Positions 1-8,560 of a stretch of 64,000 bases of DNA are shown here, in pieces. The notes under the pieces are model-generated. The model was not told the origin of the DNA. It saw only the letters and a program-made list of their open reading frames with translations, and made no database searches. A program made the position numbers and the translations under genes. This DNA is from Prorocentrum cordatum (lineage: Eukaryota > Sar > Dinophyceae > Prorocentrales > Prorocentraceae): positions 334,270 through 398,269 of the forward strand of contig CAUYUJ010001414.1 in assembly GCA_963575745.1 (NCBI GenBank), given 5' to 3'. Numbering within the stretch: the first letter of the stretch is position 1; each line of letters begins with the position of its first letter.

Positions 1-3000
1 CTGGCCTCTGAGATTGTGACGTTGCAAGGGGTAAGCGGGTCCCGTCCGAAATGCTGCTTCGTCTTCTCGACAAGAGTCCCGCTGTCTCGTGGTAATGGTC
101 GTTGACGTCTGCCTTCCACGGTGGTAAGCTGATGTTGTTCAGGTCCTGCTTGAATGCTGTGATGCGCTCTGGGTTCTTGAGTTTGTTAGTATCCAGTAGC
201 CCGTTCCCCTTCGAACTTCGGTGGCGCCCGATGATTTCGCCCACAACTTCAACTAGCACGGGCATGTGGTCTGTGGTCGTGTCGTAGCCGTTCTGGGCGT
301 AGTTCCTCCTCTGCTTGTTGTGCTCGTTCTTCTTTTTGGCGGTTGGCTTTTGAAAGTCTCTCAAGACAGTGCAAGCCGCGACGCACTTGAACAGGCAGGG
401 AGCCATGGCGACGTAGTCGATGCGGTTGGAGATCCCGTCCTTGTGGTATGTGTAATCGTCGCTGCTCCCGTAGTATGTGTTGACGACGTGCAGGTGGCAG
501 CTGGCGACAGACTCGTGGAATTCGTGTCCATTCTTGTCTGTCAGCTGATTTGGACCTTTCTGGCCCAACCATTGAGTGTCCTCTCCGTCCTTGTGGCTTA
601 GCTTGGCGTTCGCGTCGATGAGCAGGATCTCTGGTTTCCACGTGTCACGCATCTCCCTGAAGTGTTCCCACCAGCCGTTGATGTCCTTGGCCTTCTGGTA
701 CGGGGCGTGAGCAACGGCGATGACGTGATGGAACAAAGGAGCCTGCACGCGGACAAAGAGAATCCTGGCTGACGAGTACAGTTTTGTAAGCTGGGGCTGC
801 TTGAAGTACAGGTCTTTCCCTTTGAGCTGCCCGTGCGGTAACTCGACGTTGAGTAGTAGTGCACATCCCCAGTTGCCGTCCTGCGCATCGCTCTGGATGT
901 TGATAAAACCTTGTCCTGTCCATATGGCCTCTCTACAGCGTGTCTCCTGCAGCCCCGCGACGTGGACATGGTGGTCCAAAAGCTGGGCTCTGACTAGAGC
1001 CCCTTTACTGGATATGTCCAGGTGCAGGTCTGTGGAGGTGAAGTCGCCCACCATGGACTGAGCGTTGTACTGCGCGATGTTGAGCTTCAGCGTGCCCTTG
1101 TTGTAGCTATCTGCGGTGAGGTCGAGGATGTGGTCTGCGTCAGCCAGCTGGGGCGAGACGTGCTCCTCGAGCTGTCCATGCCTCCACGGTGGGTACGCAT
1201 GTAGGTCCTTGCCCGCAGGGTTAGCCATCCAAGCCCATTCGAGTGTGCTGGTATACCGTACTATATCGACTAGCTCTTCCGCAGGTGGTGGTGGCGCTGG
1301 TTGGAGTGCTGCATATTTTGATAGAATATCTGCTGCTTCATTCCAGGGTGCGTCTCGATGCGCATGAGTGTGCTCGAAGCTAATGTCCTTTGTGAGCTGT
1401 AATTGCTGGAATAATATGCGTGTAAACCTCGCAAGAGGGCGGTTCCTACACGATCTGATCCGCGATGTTCCAGCTGCCGCTCCCAAAGCCGCGGTGTTGT
1501 CGCCGATAATGACGATTTCCTGCTCATCGTCCTCCTGTGTACATGCGATGCCTGCCCAGAGTAGCGCTCCCAATTCGGGGCTGGTGCTGGAGGTGATGTT
1601 GTTGGCCATCTCCTCGCTGACAGACAGGGCGTGGTTGGAGTACATGTGCCTGTAGTAGGCAATGCCCTGGTCGTCTTCTCTCAGGTGTACCACTGCCCAT
1701 GCTGATGTACCAGGTGCTTTGGCATGGTAGGACGCGTCGGTGAAGTAGTAGTGCCGCTTCACAGCCGACGAAGGTCTCGAGGGAGCAAGGTGCTTCACCG
1801 CCAGCCTGGTATGCTCGTGCAGGTCGTGCTCTTCGAGGTCATAATGCCTTGTCAGCTTCTGGATGTGTTGCTGAAATTGCGTCGGTAGGAACTGTGGGGA
1901 TCCAATGTTGAGAAAGCGTCGCTGCGTGCTGTTGCTGTCTCTGCGCTGGTCGGTTTTGTGCGCTTGCCCGTGTGTTGCTGGTCTAGTTCTTTGTCGTCGT
2001 CTCCTTCTGCGCTCGCAGCGCCGGTAGTCGTCGCTGTACTCGCTGTCAGTGCTGGTGTGTTGGCTAGTGCGTTGGTTGTCTCGGGCGTCTTCCGCCGTTG
2101 TGCTCCGCCTGGTTGGAATACGGAAGGGGTGCATGGCTGAGGTTGTACGTCGTTGTGGTGCAGAGATGGATTGTTGCCGCCCCGTCGGCTGCCCGCTAGC
2201 TCCGTGGTAGCTCCTGAACGGCAGCATTGCTCGTCGGTGATGTACGTCCCTCTGGGGCTGGGGGTGCTGTCTGGCATTAGTCGTTGTGTCTGGGAGTGGT
2301 TGCTCGGTCTCCAAGTAGTCGGTAGGCTTGTAGGGCTTGGTCCCCGTCCGCGTCGTGCTCCTTTCCCGTGGGGACGGCGGCTTTTGGCAGCACTTCTCAT
2401 CGGCGTTCAAGTTGTCCGATCCAGCCCGCACGGCCTGACTGAACAGGAGCTCGTGTGATTGGGCCTGGAGCATGCTGTCACGTAGGCGATGAGATATGCC
2501 GCCAGGAGGGTCGGTTGGGTTCGGTGGTGGAAGGATAGGTAGTGCTGGCTCTGCGCGCTGCTCTTGAGGGTCTAAGTTTGGTTTGGCTGGTGTCGGTGGC
2601 GGGAGTGTAGATGGTTGCTCGTCGTTGGACCTGGTTGAGCGCCCCAGCACGACATCGCTGACACGAGAGCAAGGCATCGGCCACCCTCCCGTCGGAGGCA
2701 TGCTCTCGCGTCTTCGCACCTGCAAGGGGGAGTCAACCCGCAGCTGCTCGGGGAGAGCAGGTCCGTCCGTCGACGGCCTTGCAGAGTGAGGCGACCCCGC
2801 GCTGACACGCCAACGCAGATAGGTCCTGGTCGGTACGTTGTGTTGTTTGGTCTCGTCAGAGCATAGAGTCTGCTCTGCTGATGTGTACCGAGGCGCTGAC
2901 CTCCAAGTAGTACGCGACCTCGGACAGCTGCTGCGCTCTCGACTCGGGCACTCGCTGGCGGAGTCCAAGTCCTGCTCTTCAGGGTGTTCCGCTCCAGGGG

Positions 3001-4159
3001 GCTGAGTGCTATCTGGCCGTGCTTCGTCCTCGCAGATGCTGCTGTCCGCAAGCGCCTCGAAGGAGTTCTTGGTCAGCGTCACTCCAATGTCTGGTCGCAT
3101 CTCCACCCTGAGCGCCTGTCTTAGTAATCTTTTGCGCCTCGCCACTCTTCTTTCTCTTGCAACAGCTGTGGCGTCGTTGAGGTGCGGTTCTGCTGATGTT
3201 GGGCTGCAGCTTTTGCTGTCAAGGTATGTGTCCTGTATTTGCTCTAGCTCGTAGGCTTGTATGGGTCCATGCTGTATCTGTCGATTGTAGTCAGTGCTTG
3301 GTTGTGTCGTAGTATCTGCATTTAATTTGGCTGACGCTGGTGGCCTAGCCAGCCCTCTAGGGGTCTTTGTGCTTGCCATGTGGTCTGCTTGCGAGCCCAG
3401 GTGGCTGGAGTCGAGAGGTTGGTGGGAAAGCCAGGCTCCGTCGACTGCAAGCGTGGGGTGCTCCTCGAGTACCCGGCGCTGGGAGACCTCCAGATGTGAT
3501 AGATCTGGTAGTCTCGACCTGCTGCCTGGGTCCTCCTTCGCATGGCTGTGCTGCCTGGGCTGCGACGCCGCATAGGCCGCCGCGGCTCCCGCGAAGTGGG
3601 ATGTCGAACCAGGCGTGGCCAAGGGGTGTCGCCTTGGTCCACGCTGTTGGCACTGCGTCGGACTGCTCGAGTAGCTCTCCCACTCTTGTTGCAGTCTCAC
3701 CCTGTCGCGGTGCTGGTTGCTTGTCTGAACCCCGCTGGCAGTGGGGCTCGCGGCCTGAGGGAGTCGCTCAGGTCCGCGCTTGAAGCGCTCAGACTTGATG
3801 TCGCCGTTCTGTGGGTGGTCCCCACCCTTGCCCACAGACGCGGCGTCTAGGGAGCTGGTAATGCAGGTAGTTCGTCTGCTACGTCTTTTGAGTCGGGGCT
3901 CCCTAGTAGAGCGGTGGTGGTTTGAAACGGATGCGGCATCCCCCAGGCTCGCATCGGCTTGGACATAGCTATGTAGTGTGATGGAGGCTAGGTGCGATCG
4001 TGTGCGTGTGGCCGAAGGCCATGGGTGTGGGTCGTTGGGCGTAGGCTCGTCACCGCACGGGTCTCTGAGTCTGGGCCCGATATCCCCGATATCTTCTGGT
4101 GTAGCTGTCTGGACGCAGGTCTGGGCCAGTTGCCCCCCAGCCTGCGTGCTCCGTATCAG
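1..4159 (-). CDS. Retroelement pol: disordered region, RNase H, AP endonuclease (3'-partial)
   Basis: About 1,386 codons, open without a stop from the frameshift site to the window edge; no ATG is needed because entry is by -1 frameshifting from ORF1b. The first ~750 residues are Ser/Pro/Arg/Gln-rich and without a recognised fold. An RNase H domain follows at about 1755-1305, with the usual acidic motifs TDAS, SPELGAL, GDNTAAL and a C-terminal WNEAADIL. An endonuclease/exonuclease/phosphatase domain follows at about 1085-258, with NIAQYNAQS, LQETR, AHAPY, IDANA, NRIDYV and TDHMPV covering the Asn, Glu, Asp-x-Asn, Asp and Asp-His positions of APE-type LINE endonucleases. The stretch down to base 1 (KNPERITAFKQDL and so on) resembles the usual endonuclease-RT linker. 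RNase H ahead of the endonuclease is unusual, since LINEs normally carry it after RT. RT itself is inferred, not seen. Confidence 0.85.
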   Translation of the reverse strand, partial: MIRSTQAGGQLAQTCVQTATPEDIGDIGPRLRDPCGDEPTPNDPHPWPSATRTRSHLASITLHSYVQADASLGDAASVSNHHRSTREPRLKRRSRRTTCITSSLDAASVGKGGDHPQNGDIKSERFKRGPERLPQAASPTASGVQTSNQHRDRVRLQQEWESYSSSPTQCQQRGPRRHPLATPGSTSHFAGAAAAYAASQPRQHSHAKEDPGSRSRLPDLSHLEVSQRRVLEEHPTLAVDGAWLSHQPLDSSHLGSQADHMASTKTPRGLARPPASAKLNADTTTQPSTDYNRQIQHGPIQAYELEQIQDTYLDSKSCSPTSAEPHLNDATAVARERRVARRKRLLRQALRVEMRPDIGVTLTKNSFEALADSSICEDEARPDSTQPPGAEHPEEQDLDSASECPSRERSSCPRSRTTWRSAPRYTSAEQTLCSDETKQHNVPTRTYLRWRVSAGSPHSARPSTDGPALPEQLRVDSPLQVRRRESMPPTGGWPMPCSRVSDVVLGRSTRSNDEQPSTLPPPTPAKPNLDPQEQRAEPALPILPPPNPTDPPGGISHRLRDSMLQAQSHELLFSQAVRAGSDNLNADEKCCQKPPSPRERSTTRTGTKPYKPTDYLETEQPLPDTTTNARQHPQPQRDVHHRRAMLPFRSYHGASGQPTGRQQSISAPQRRTTSAMHPFRIPTRRSTTAEDARDNQRTSQHTSTDSEYSDDYRRCERRRRRRQRTRPATHGQAHKTDQRRDSNSTQRRFLNIGSPQFLPTQFQQHIQKLTRHYDLEEHDLHEHTRLAVKHLAPSRPSSAVKRHYYFTDASYHAKAPGTSAWAVVHLREDDQGIAYYRHMYSNHALSVSEEMANNITSSTSPELGALLWAGIACTQEDDEQEIVIIGDNTAALGAAAGTSRIRSCRNRPLARFTRILFQQLQLTKDISFEHTHAHRDAPWNEAADILSKYAALQPAPPPPAEELVDIVRYTSTLEWAWMANPAGKDLHAYPPWRHGQLEEHVSPQLADADHILDLTADSYNKGTLKLNIAQYNAQSMVGDFTSTDLHLDISSKGALVRAQLLDHHVHVAGLQETRCREAIWTGQGFINIQSDAQDGNWGCALLLNVELPHGQLKGKDLYFKQPQLTKLYSSARILFVRVQAPLFHHVIAVAHAPYQKAKDINGWWEHFREMRDTWKPEILLIDANAKLSHKDGEDTQWLGQKGPNQLTDKNGHEFHESVASCHLHVVNTYYGSSDDYTYHKDGISNRIDYVAMAPCLFKCVAACTVLRDFQKPTAKKKNEHNKQRRNYAQNGYDTTTDHMPVLVEVVGEIIGRHRSSKGNGLLDTNKLKNPERITAFKQDLNNISLPPWKADVNDHYHETAGLLSRRRSSISDGTRLPLATSQSQRP

Positions 4160-4165
4160 TTTTTT
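4113..4165 (-). promoter_or_regulatory. Programmed -1 ribosomal frameshift signal
   Basis: On the minus strand the ORF1b codons TCA AAA AAC TGA contain the slippery heptamer A AAA AAC (4165-4159) in the correct phase, followed at once by the ORF1b stop TGA (4158-4156). After an 11-nt spacer comes a hairpin (4147-4113): outer arms ACGCAGG/CCTGCGT, inner arms CTGGG/CCCAG, one bulged A and a 10-nt loop. CTGG in the loop could pair with CCAG just 3' of the stem, giving a pseudoknot. A one-base backward slip enters exactly the long open pol frame. The heptamer rule is established knowledge; function here is inferred. Confidence 0.88.
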
Positions 4166-5091
4166 GACATTCGACCCCCGTCGAGGTCGCTCTCGCCGCT
4201 CTCGATGAAGGATGCCACTCTGTCTCCTGGGTCCGCGAAGCCATCGTCCGCGTCGCAGATCCTGACCTTTTTCGGCTGGCTCCTCGCCCTCCTGGGTTCC
4301 CTTGGTTGCTTCAGGTTACCTCTGCATGGAGGTGCCGAGCTCGTCCTCTCTGGCGTGCCCAAGTGGAACCGCGGTGGTGGCAGCCGTGGCTCGTGCGGCT
4401 CGGTGGGCGTGATGTCCTCAATCGGCATCCGTGGAGGCGTGCTGGGGCAAGCCTCCTCGTCGCGGCTGAGGTCGATGAACAGCGTCGTCCTGGGAGTCTT
4501 GGCTGGCTGTGAACGCTGTTGTGGGGTCTTGTTTGGCGTGAGAGGTTTGACGGGCGGAAAAAGTATGTGTCTTGGCGTGGGCTGTTCCGTCGGGATGGGT
4601 GAGTCGGCTGGTATCGTTGGTGAGAGTGAGGCGAGGTCTGTCGGGGCTTCGTCCTCCTTCTCCTTGCGCAGGCCTTGGCGGTTCTTCATCTCTTCGTCCA
4701 GCAGGTCAGCGTCGTCGGATTCGCCAATTGGGATGCAGTCGCTGCTCGCCCGTACCTCGAGCATCCCTGAGTGCGAAAAGGAGCCGACACTGTTGTACTC
4801 CTCGATGTGCGGGCGCTTCTGAGGTGGTGGTGGAGGTAGCGGATACACTTCGGCGGATGTCCTCGGCACAAAGCTTTGGTTCTGGAAGTTGAGGCCGTCG
4901 CTCGACGAGAGGGTAGGCTCCTCTGGCGTTGGCATAGACGATGTATGGGACCTCTCTCCAAATCCCACCTCGGCCAGCTCCTCGAGGTACGGCGGTAGTT
5001 CTGGATGTGGAAGTTCGTACTGGCTAGGTAGCAGCCGAAGTACGTCTGCCTCAAGTTGCTCCCTCTGGTACGCGCCCTCCTGGTCCGCCAT
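4156..5091 (-). CDS. Retroelement ORF1b, acidic Pro/Ser-rich protein
   Basis: 311 residues from an ATG in good context (GGC ATG G) to the TGA abutting the slippery site. The protein is acidic and Pro/Ser/Thr-rich with no recognised domain. It has short charged patches such as DLSRDEEACPS and ends in GESDLDGGRMSKN. It lies in the same reading frame as ORF1a, separated by a single TGA and 30 nt, so it could be made by reinitiation or by stop readthrough; alternatively the TGA may be a point mutation in what was one gag-like ORF. Its C-terminus is the donor of the -1 frameshift into pol. Confidence 0.75.
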   Translation of the reverse strand: MADQEGAYQREQLEADVLRLLPSQYELPHPELPPYLEELAEVGFGERSHTSSMPTPEEPTLSSSDGLNFQNQSFVPRTSAEVYPLPPPPPQKRPHIEEYNSVGSFSHSGMLEVRASSDCIPIGESDDADLLDEEMKNRQGLRKEKEDEAPTDLASLSPTIPADSPIPTEQPTPRHILFPPVKPLTPNKTPQQRSQPAKTPRTTLFIDLSRDEEACPSTPPRMPIEDITPTEPHEPRLPPPRFHLGTPERTSSAPPCRGNLKQPREPRRARSQPKKVRICDADDGFADPGDRVASFIESGESDLDGGRMSKN

Positions 5092-5121
5092 GCCTTGGTC
5101 GCGCTCGCTCGTGGCTGTGTC

Positions 5122-6768
5122 TCACATGAGGTCGTCCGTCATGTCGATTAGCAGGTCCTCGTCCACTCGTCCTCCTGCTCCCCAGGCATCCCGTAGTGCA
5201 GTCTGGAGTCCTGCCGTTTGCAAATCATGTGCACGTTGGAGGTATTGTAATTGCTGCTGCCTCTGTGCTTCGTTCATATGATGGTTGTGGGCGTAGTGCT
5301 GCGCCATGGCCTGCATCTCCTGCTGGTGCTGGTGCTGCAGTGTGCTGTGGTACTGATGCGCCGCTTGGTTCTCCATCTCCTGCTGCTGCTGTAGTGCCTG
5401 GAGTTCGCTTGTGGCTGCTGCTTGTCGCTGCAGTGCCACCTCCTCCATCCTTCGGGCTTTGTCCACCGCCTCCTGGTGCTCCCCGACGCGCTCCAGATAC
5501 CTTTCCTGCTCGTGCTGCATCTCGTATGCCTTCGCCTGGATGGCTGCATGCTCCAGGTTCAGGACGACCCGCATCGCTTCGCGCTTGTTGGCTTCATCCT
5601 GATGCTCGTGGGCCATCTGCTGATAGTTCACTGCGATCCGCAGCTCCTCCTCCTTATAAGCGCTGTGACGGGCGCATCTCTCCTGGTACTCCGCCTCCAC
5701 CATCTCCTGCGTCGCCTTCTCGTTGTGCCCCTGCGCCATCTTGTACCACTGGGCCTCCTGGGTTGCCATCTCTCTCACAGCTTGCTCTTCCTGCCTGGCC
5801 TTCTGGACCTGCTGCGTGTAGATGGCTGCTCTTCTCTGGTCTTCCTTGTGCATCTCCTCGCGCAAAGTCTTCTTTTCCAACTCAATATGCATTTGCAGGT
5901 CTGCGAGCATCCCTTTGGCCCTTTCCTCCTGTGTCCTCTGGGTGCCTCTTTGTGCTTCGTATGCTTTTGCTTCCTCCTCCTCCAGCTTGGCGTTGTGGTG
6001 CCGCTTGAGTGCGTTGACCTCCCATATGTGCCACTCCTCCTGCTTGGCCAACTGCGCTTCGGTCGTGTGGTACATCTTTTGCGCGATGGTCTGCTCGTAG
6101 GCCTTCAGCTCGCTTTTGTGCTTGAACTCTGCTTGTGCTAGTAGGTCGCTTTGCTGCTGTTCTTTTTTCTGCTGCGAATCAAGCCTCTCGGTCAATCTCC
6201 TGATGGCATCTTTGATCTCGTCTGATGCTGCTGGGACTGGTCGGGGCTGCTGGGCTGGGGCTGGCTGAGCTGTGGCTGGCTGGGCCGTGGCCGGTGCCAC
6301 TGGAGCTGCCGAAGGGTCGCGCCTTCTCCTCGCGGCCGGGTGTGGCGCGCGTCCTCTGGTGGGATCATGGCTCCCATCTTCCTCAGACGATTCGTCCTTT
6401 ACTCCCGCCGACTTGGCCATTTGATCTCTGGTTTCCCTCATCAGGGTCTTGTAGACCCTGATGGTTCTGGCGGCCGTCGCCTCCTGGTCCAGCATCTTGC
6501 TGAGCCGCTTCTCCATCTCGGCATGCTCCTCCTCCAGCTTTTCCAGCGTGGCCCTGAGCTGCTTCATGCGTTCTTTGTGGGGCAGAACGAAGGAGATGTT
6601 CGTGGCGGTGATCGCCGCTTCCTGCTCGAGGCTGGTTGTGCACAAGCCGGCCAGCCTAGCACCTGCGATGTTCTCGGAGAGACGACCCAGCCTGTGGCAC
6701 TTGGTCTTGTACCACACGAACCTCATCTCTTCGTCATCTGGTGGTGCGGACCAGCTCTCGTGCTCCAT
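5122..6768 (-). CDS. Retroelement ORF1a, long coiled-coil (gag-like) protein
   Basis: 548 residues from ATG at 6768. Residues ~55-125 and ~185-520 are heptad-rich and dominated by Glu, Gln, Lys, Ala and His, predicting long coiled coils. Between them is a basic/Ala-Pro-Gln linker with repeated ATAQP/APAQ. An N-terminal segment (RFVWYKTKCHRLGRL) may be a small conserved motif. LINE ORF1 proteins are often trimeric coiled coils that bind RNA; that role is inferred. The same frame is open upstream of the ATG back to a TAG at 6991-6993, so the true start may lie further 5'. It ends CTC ATG TGA. The His/Gln-rich C-terminus comes from CAG/CAC-rich DNA. Confidence 0.8.
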   Translation of the reverse strand: MEHESWSAPPDDEEMRFVWYKTKCHRLGRLSENIAGARLAGLCTTSLEQEAAITATNISFVLPHKERMKQLRATLEKLEEEHAEMEKRLSKMLDQEATAARTIRVYKTLMRETRDQMAKSAGVKDESSEEDGSHDPTRGRAPHPAARRRRDPSAAPVAPATAQPATAQPAPAQQPRPVPAASDEIKDAIRRLTERLDSQQKKEQQQSDLLAQAEFKHKSELKAYEQTIAQKMYHTTEAQLAKQEEWHIWEVNALKRHHNAKLEEEEAKAYEAQRGTQRTQEERAKGMLADLQMHIELEKKTLREEMHKEDQRRAAIYTQQVQKARQEEQAVREMATQEAQWYKMAQGHNEKATQEMVEAEYQERCARHSAYKEEELRIAVNYQQMAHEHQDEANKREAMRVVLNLEHAAIQAKAYEMQHEQERYLERVGEHQEAVDKARRMEEVALQRQAAATSELQALQQQQEMENQAAHQYHSTLQHQHQQEMQAMAQHYAHNHHMNEAQRQQQLQYLQRAHDLQTAGLQTALRDAWGAGGRVDEDLLIDMTDDLM

Positions 6769-6990
6769 CGCGACGGCGAAGGAGACTGGCGTGATGCTGT
6801 CCAGGACTGCCTTCTGCTGGGGGCTGTACTGGTAGCTGCCGATGTGGGCTGCGGCAGGCGTGTCGAGCTGGTCCCTTCTTCTGCGCCTGCCGCTTCTCCT
6901 TCTGGCTGAGGCGCTCCTCCAGGGCGCACTGTGCTTCCAGTGCTGGTCGCTGTCGCTTTGCTGCTGGTGCTTGTGGGTCTGTGGCTGCTG

Positions 6991-7455
6991 CTACTGCTGG
7001 TGGTGGCGCTTGTGGGTCTGAGGCTGCTGCTGCTGCTGCTGCTGACTATGCTGCTGCCACTCCCAGGGCCGCCCACCAATGGCTCCGTAGTCGCCAGTCC
7101 AGTCTGCGCTGCGCTGGCGCTTCGCCTGGGCTGTGGACCCTGCTCCTGGCCACCTTTTCCCAGGGCCGCGCCGCGACGCCTCGAGGTGTGTGGTCCCTGC
7201 TCCTGACCACCTTTCCCTCGAGGCGTCGCGCTGCTGATTCCAGTTCTGCTTCATGACGTGCTGCTGGTGGCGCTGGGGTTGCTGCGCGCTGTGGTGGTTG
7301 CTGAGGATGTGCGCAGCGTCCAGCACGCGGAAGAGGGTCCTGGCGTTGGCCCTCTTTTCCCGCTGGCGCCTGTGCCAGGCGGGCTCGCCCTCTCGGGGCG
7401 TGGCGGCTCTGCGCCGCCGCGGCTGCGGCGCCGATGGCGCGCTGCGCGCGGCCAC
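6991..7455 (-). pseudogene. Upstream in-frame leader of ORF1a, cut by TAG
   Basis: An open stretch of 154 codons in the same frame as ORF1a, without an ATG at its left boundary (first codon GTG). It is Arg/Gln-rich and ends in a CAG-repeat segment (HSQQQQQQQPQTHKRHHQQ) where one CAG has become TAG. Just before that, a phrase around WSGAG / WPGAG is duplicated in tandem. Either this is the N-terminus of ORF1a in an intact relative, or merely low-complexity 5' UTR that happens to be open. Confidence 0.4.
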
Positions 7456-7505
7456 GAGCGGCGGGGGCGACCGACGAGACGACGGCCCCGCCCCTCCTCA
7501 GCCCG

Positions 7506-7590
7506 TGGCTCCTCCTCCTCCTCCTCCTCCTCCTCCTCCTCCTTCTCCTCCTCCTCCTCCTCCTCCTCCTCCTCCTCCTCCTCCTCCCCC
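7506..7590. repeat. (CTC)n microsatellite
   Basis: Near-pure CTC trinucleotides with a few CTT interruptions. Produces spurious poly-Ser, poly-Leu and poly-Arg frames. Confidence 0.95.
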
Positions 7591-8182
7591 CCTTTGGAGT
7601 AGGTCTTGCCTGTTTTCTGCTGTGGGAGGACACGCCCGACCGAAGCTCAGGGTGGATGCCTCGACCCCAATCGCGCGCGCAGCGCCAGCAGGGGGCCCGA
7701 TGGCCCACCCCGCCCAGGAGCGCACGCTTTGGCTATGTGGTCGTTTCCTTATTCATTATTTTGCCGATCGGCGCGGGCCCCAAAACCCCGCCTCCCCCCC
7801 CCGTGGAGCAGGTCTTGTCTGTCTTTTGGCGCCTGTTTCGAGCGGGTGGGGTCTCCCCCTCGATGGACACACGGCCCAACAACAGCCGCACTGGGCAGAG
7901 GTCCGGAGCCAGACCTCCCCTCCCCCTCCCCCGTTCCGCCCAATGTCGGACCGCCGAATCAGAAAACCGCTCACCATGTGGATCCGAGCGGCGGCAAGAC
8001 CCCCGATGAGTGCCGCTGCCCTGCCCTCGTTCTCGCCTTGGTGGGGCCTTGGAAGAGAGAGGCCCTCGTCGCCACGGGTCGGGTTCGCCCCGAGATGCTG
8101 AGCCGAGCGCATCCCGCGAGAGAGGTCCCGGGAGAGGAGGGGCATCGTGAGGGGCAGCCTTAGGGCCCGATGGGCTCGGGGT
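7591..8182. other. No gene recognised
   Basis: GC-rich. A phrase near 7757-7775 (GCCGATCGGCGCGGGCCC) recurs at 27119-27136, each preceded by a T-rich run, marking another short dispersed repeat. A second phrase (GGAG[T/C]AGGTCTTG) occurs at 7597 and 7805. Confidence 0.5.
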
Positions 8183-8310
8183 TAAGTCGGGCGTGTCCCT
8201 CTGCAGGAGGAAGATTCAAAGATAGTCCAAAACTGGTCTGGGGACGATTTTCCCTGTATTGTTTTGTCCTTTTTTGTTGTTCGTGTCGGCCTCTGGAGGG
8301 CGGGCTTCGT
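8183..8310 (+). mobile_element. Family A TIR element, copy 1 (right end decayed)
   Basis: Left end TAAGTCGGGCGTGTCCCTCT followed by GCAGGAGGA, then the family core AGTCTGGGGACGA and a T-rich interior. The right inverted end is only loosely kept near 8290-8310. Confidence 0.6.
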
Positions 8311-8329
8311 CGGGGGCGGCCCACAGGGG

Positions 8330-8560
8330 AGTGAGGACGGGGGGGGGGTTTATGTGGGGGAGGGGGGGGGGCGGGTCCGGACCCCCCCCTTCAAGGGGGG
8401 GGGGAGGACGGACGGGGGGGTCGGACCCCCCCCCCTGAAGGGGGGGGGTCGGACGGGGAGGGGGGGGGAGGGGTCGAAAATCTCACCCCCCCCTTTACAT
8501 GGGGGGAGGGGGGGGTGTTCTGCGAGCACCCCCCCCTTTTCAATTACAGGGTGATTCAGT
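8330..8560. repeat. G-run / C-run palindromic cluster
   Basis: Alternating runs of 7-10 G and 7-9 C, with repeated phrases GGTCGGAC and CCTTCAAGG / CCTGAAGG in inverted orientation. It can fold as hairpins or G-quadruplexes and is probably the remains of one or two G/C-ended TIR elements. Confidence 0.6.

Larger units (their letters stand above)
1..7455 (-). mobile_element. LINE-type retroelement, truncated by window edge
   Basis: Minus-strand element read from about 7455 down to base 1. Order of parts: Gln/Arg-rich leader frame, coiled-coil ORF1a, acidic ORF1b, -1 frameshift site, long pol frame with RNase H and AP endonuclease. The 3' part, where reverse transcriptase, 3' UTR and tail are expected, lies outside the window. 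The 5' border is not defined: no spliced leader or target duplication was found, and the region beyond 7500 becomes a CTC/GAG microsatellite. The pol frame has no stop over 4.1 kb, so this copy looks less decayed than the second LINE at 15.5-21.8 kb. Confidence 0.8.

Noticed and set aside
266-1655. Several ATG-started ORFs on both strands over the endonuclease/RNase H region (for example 249-641 minus, 266-601 plus, 1270-1662 minus)
   Set aside because: The true frame is the uninterrupted minus frame that runs off the window edge and carries the catalytic motifs; these are shadows.
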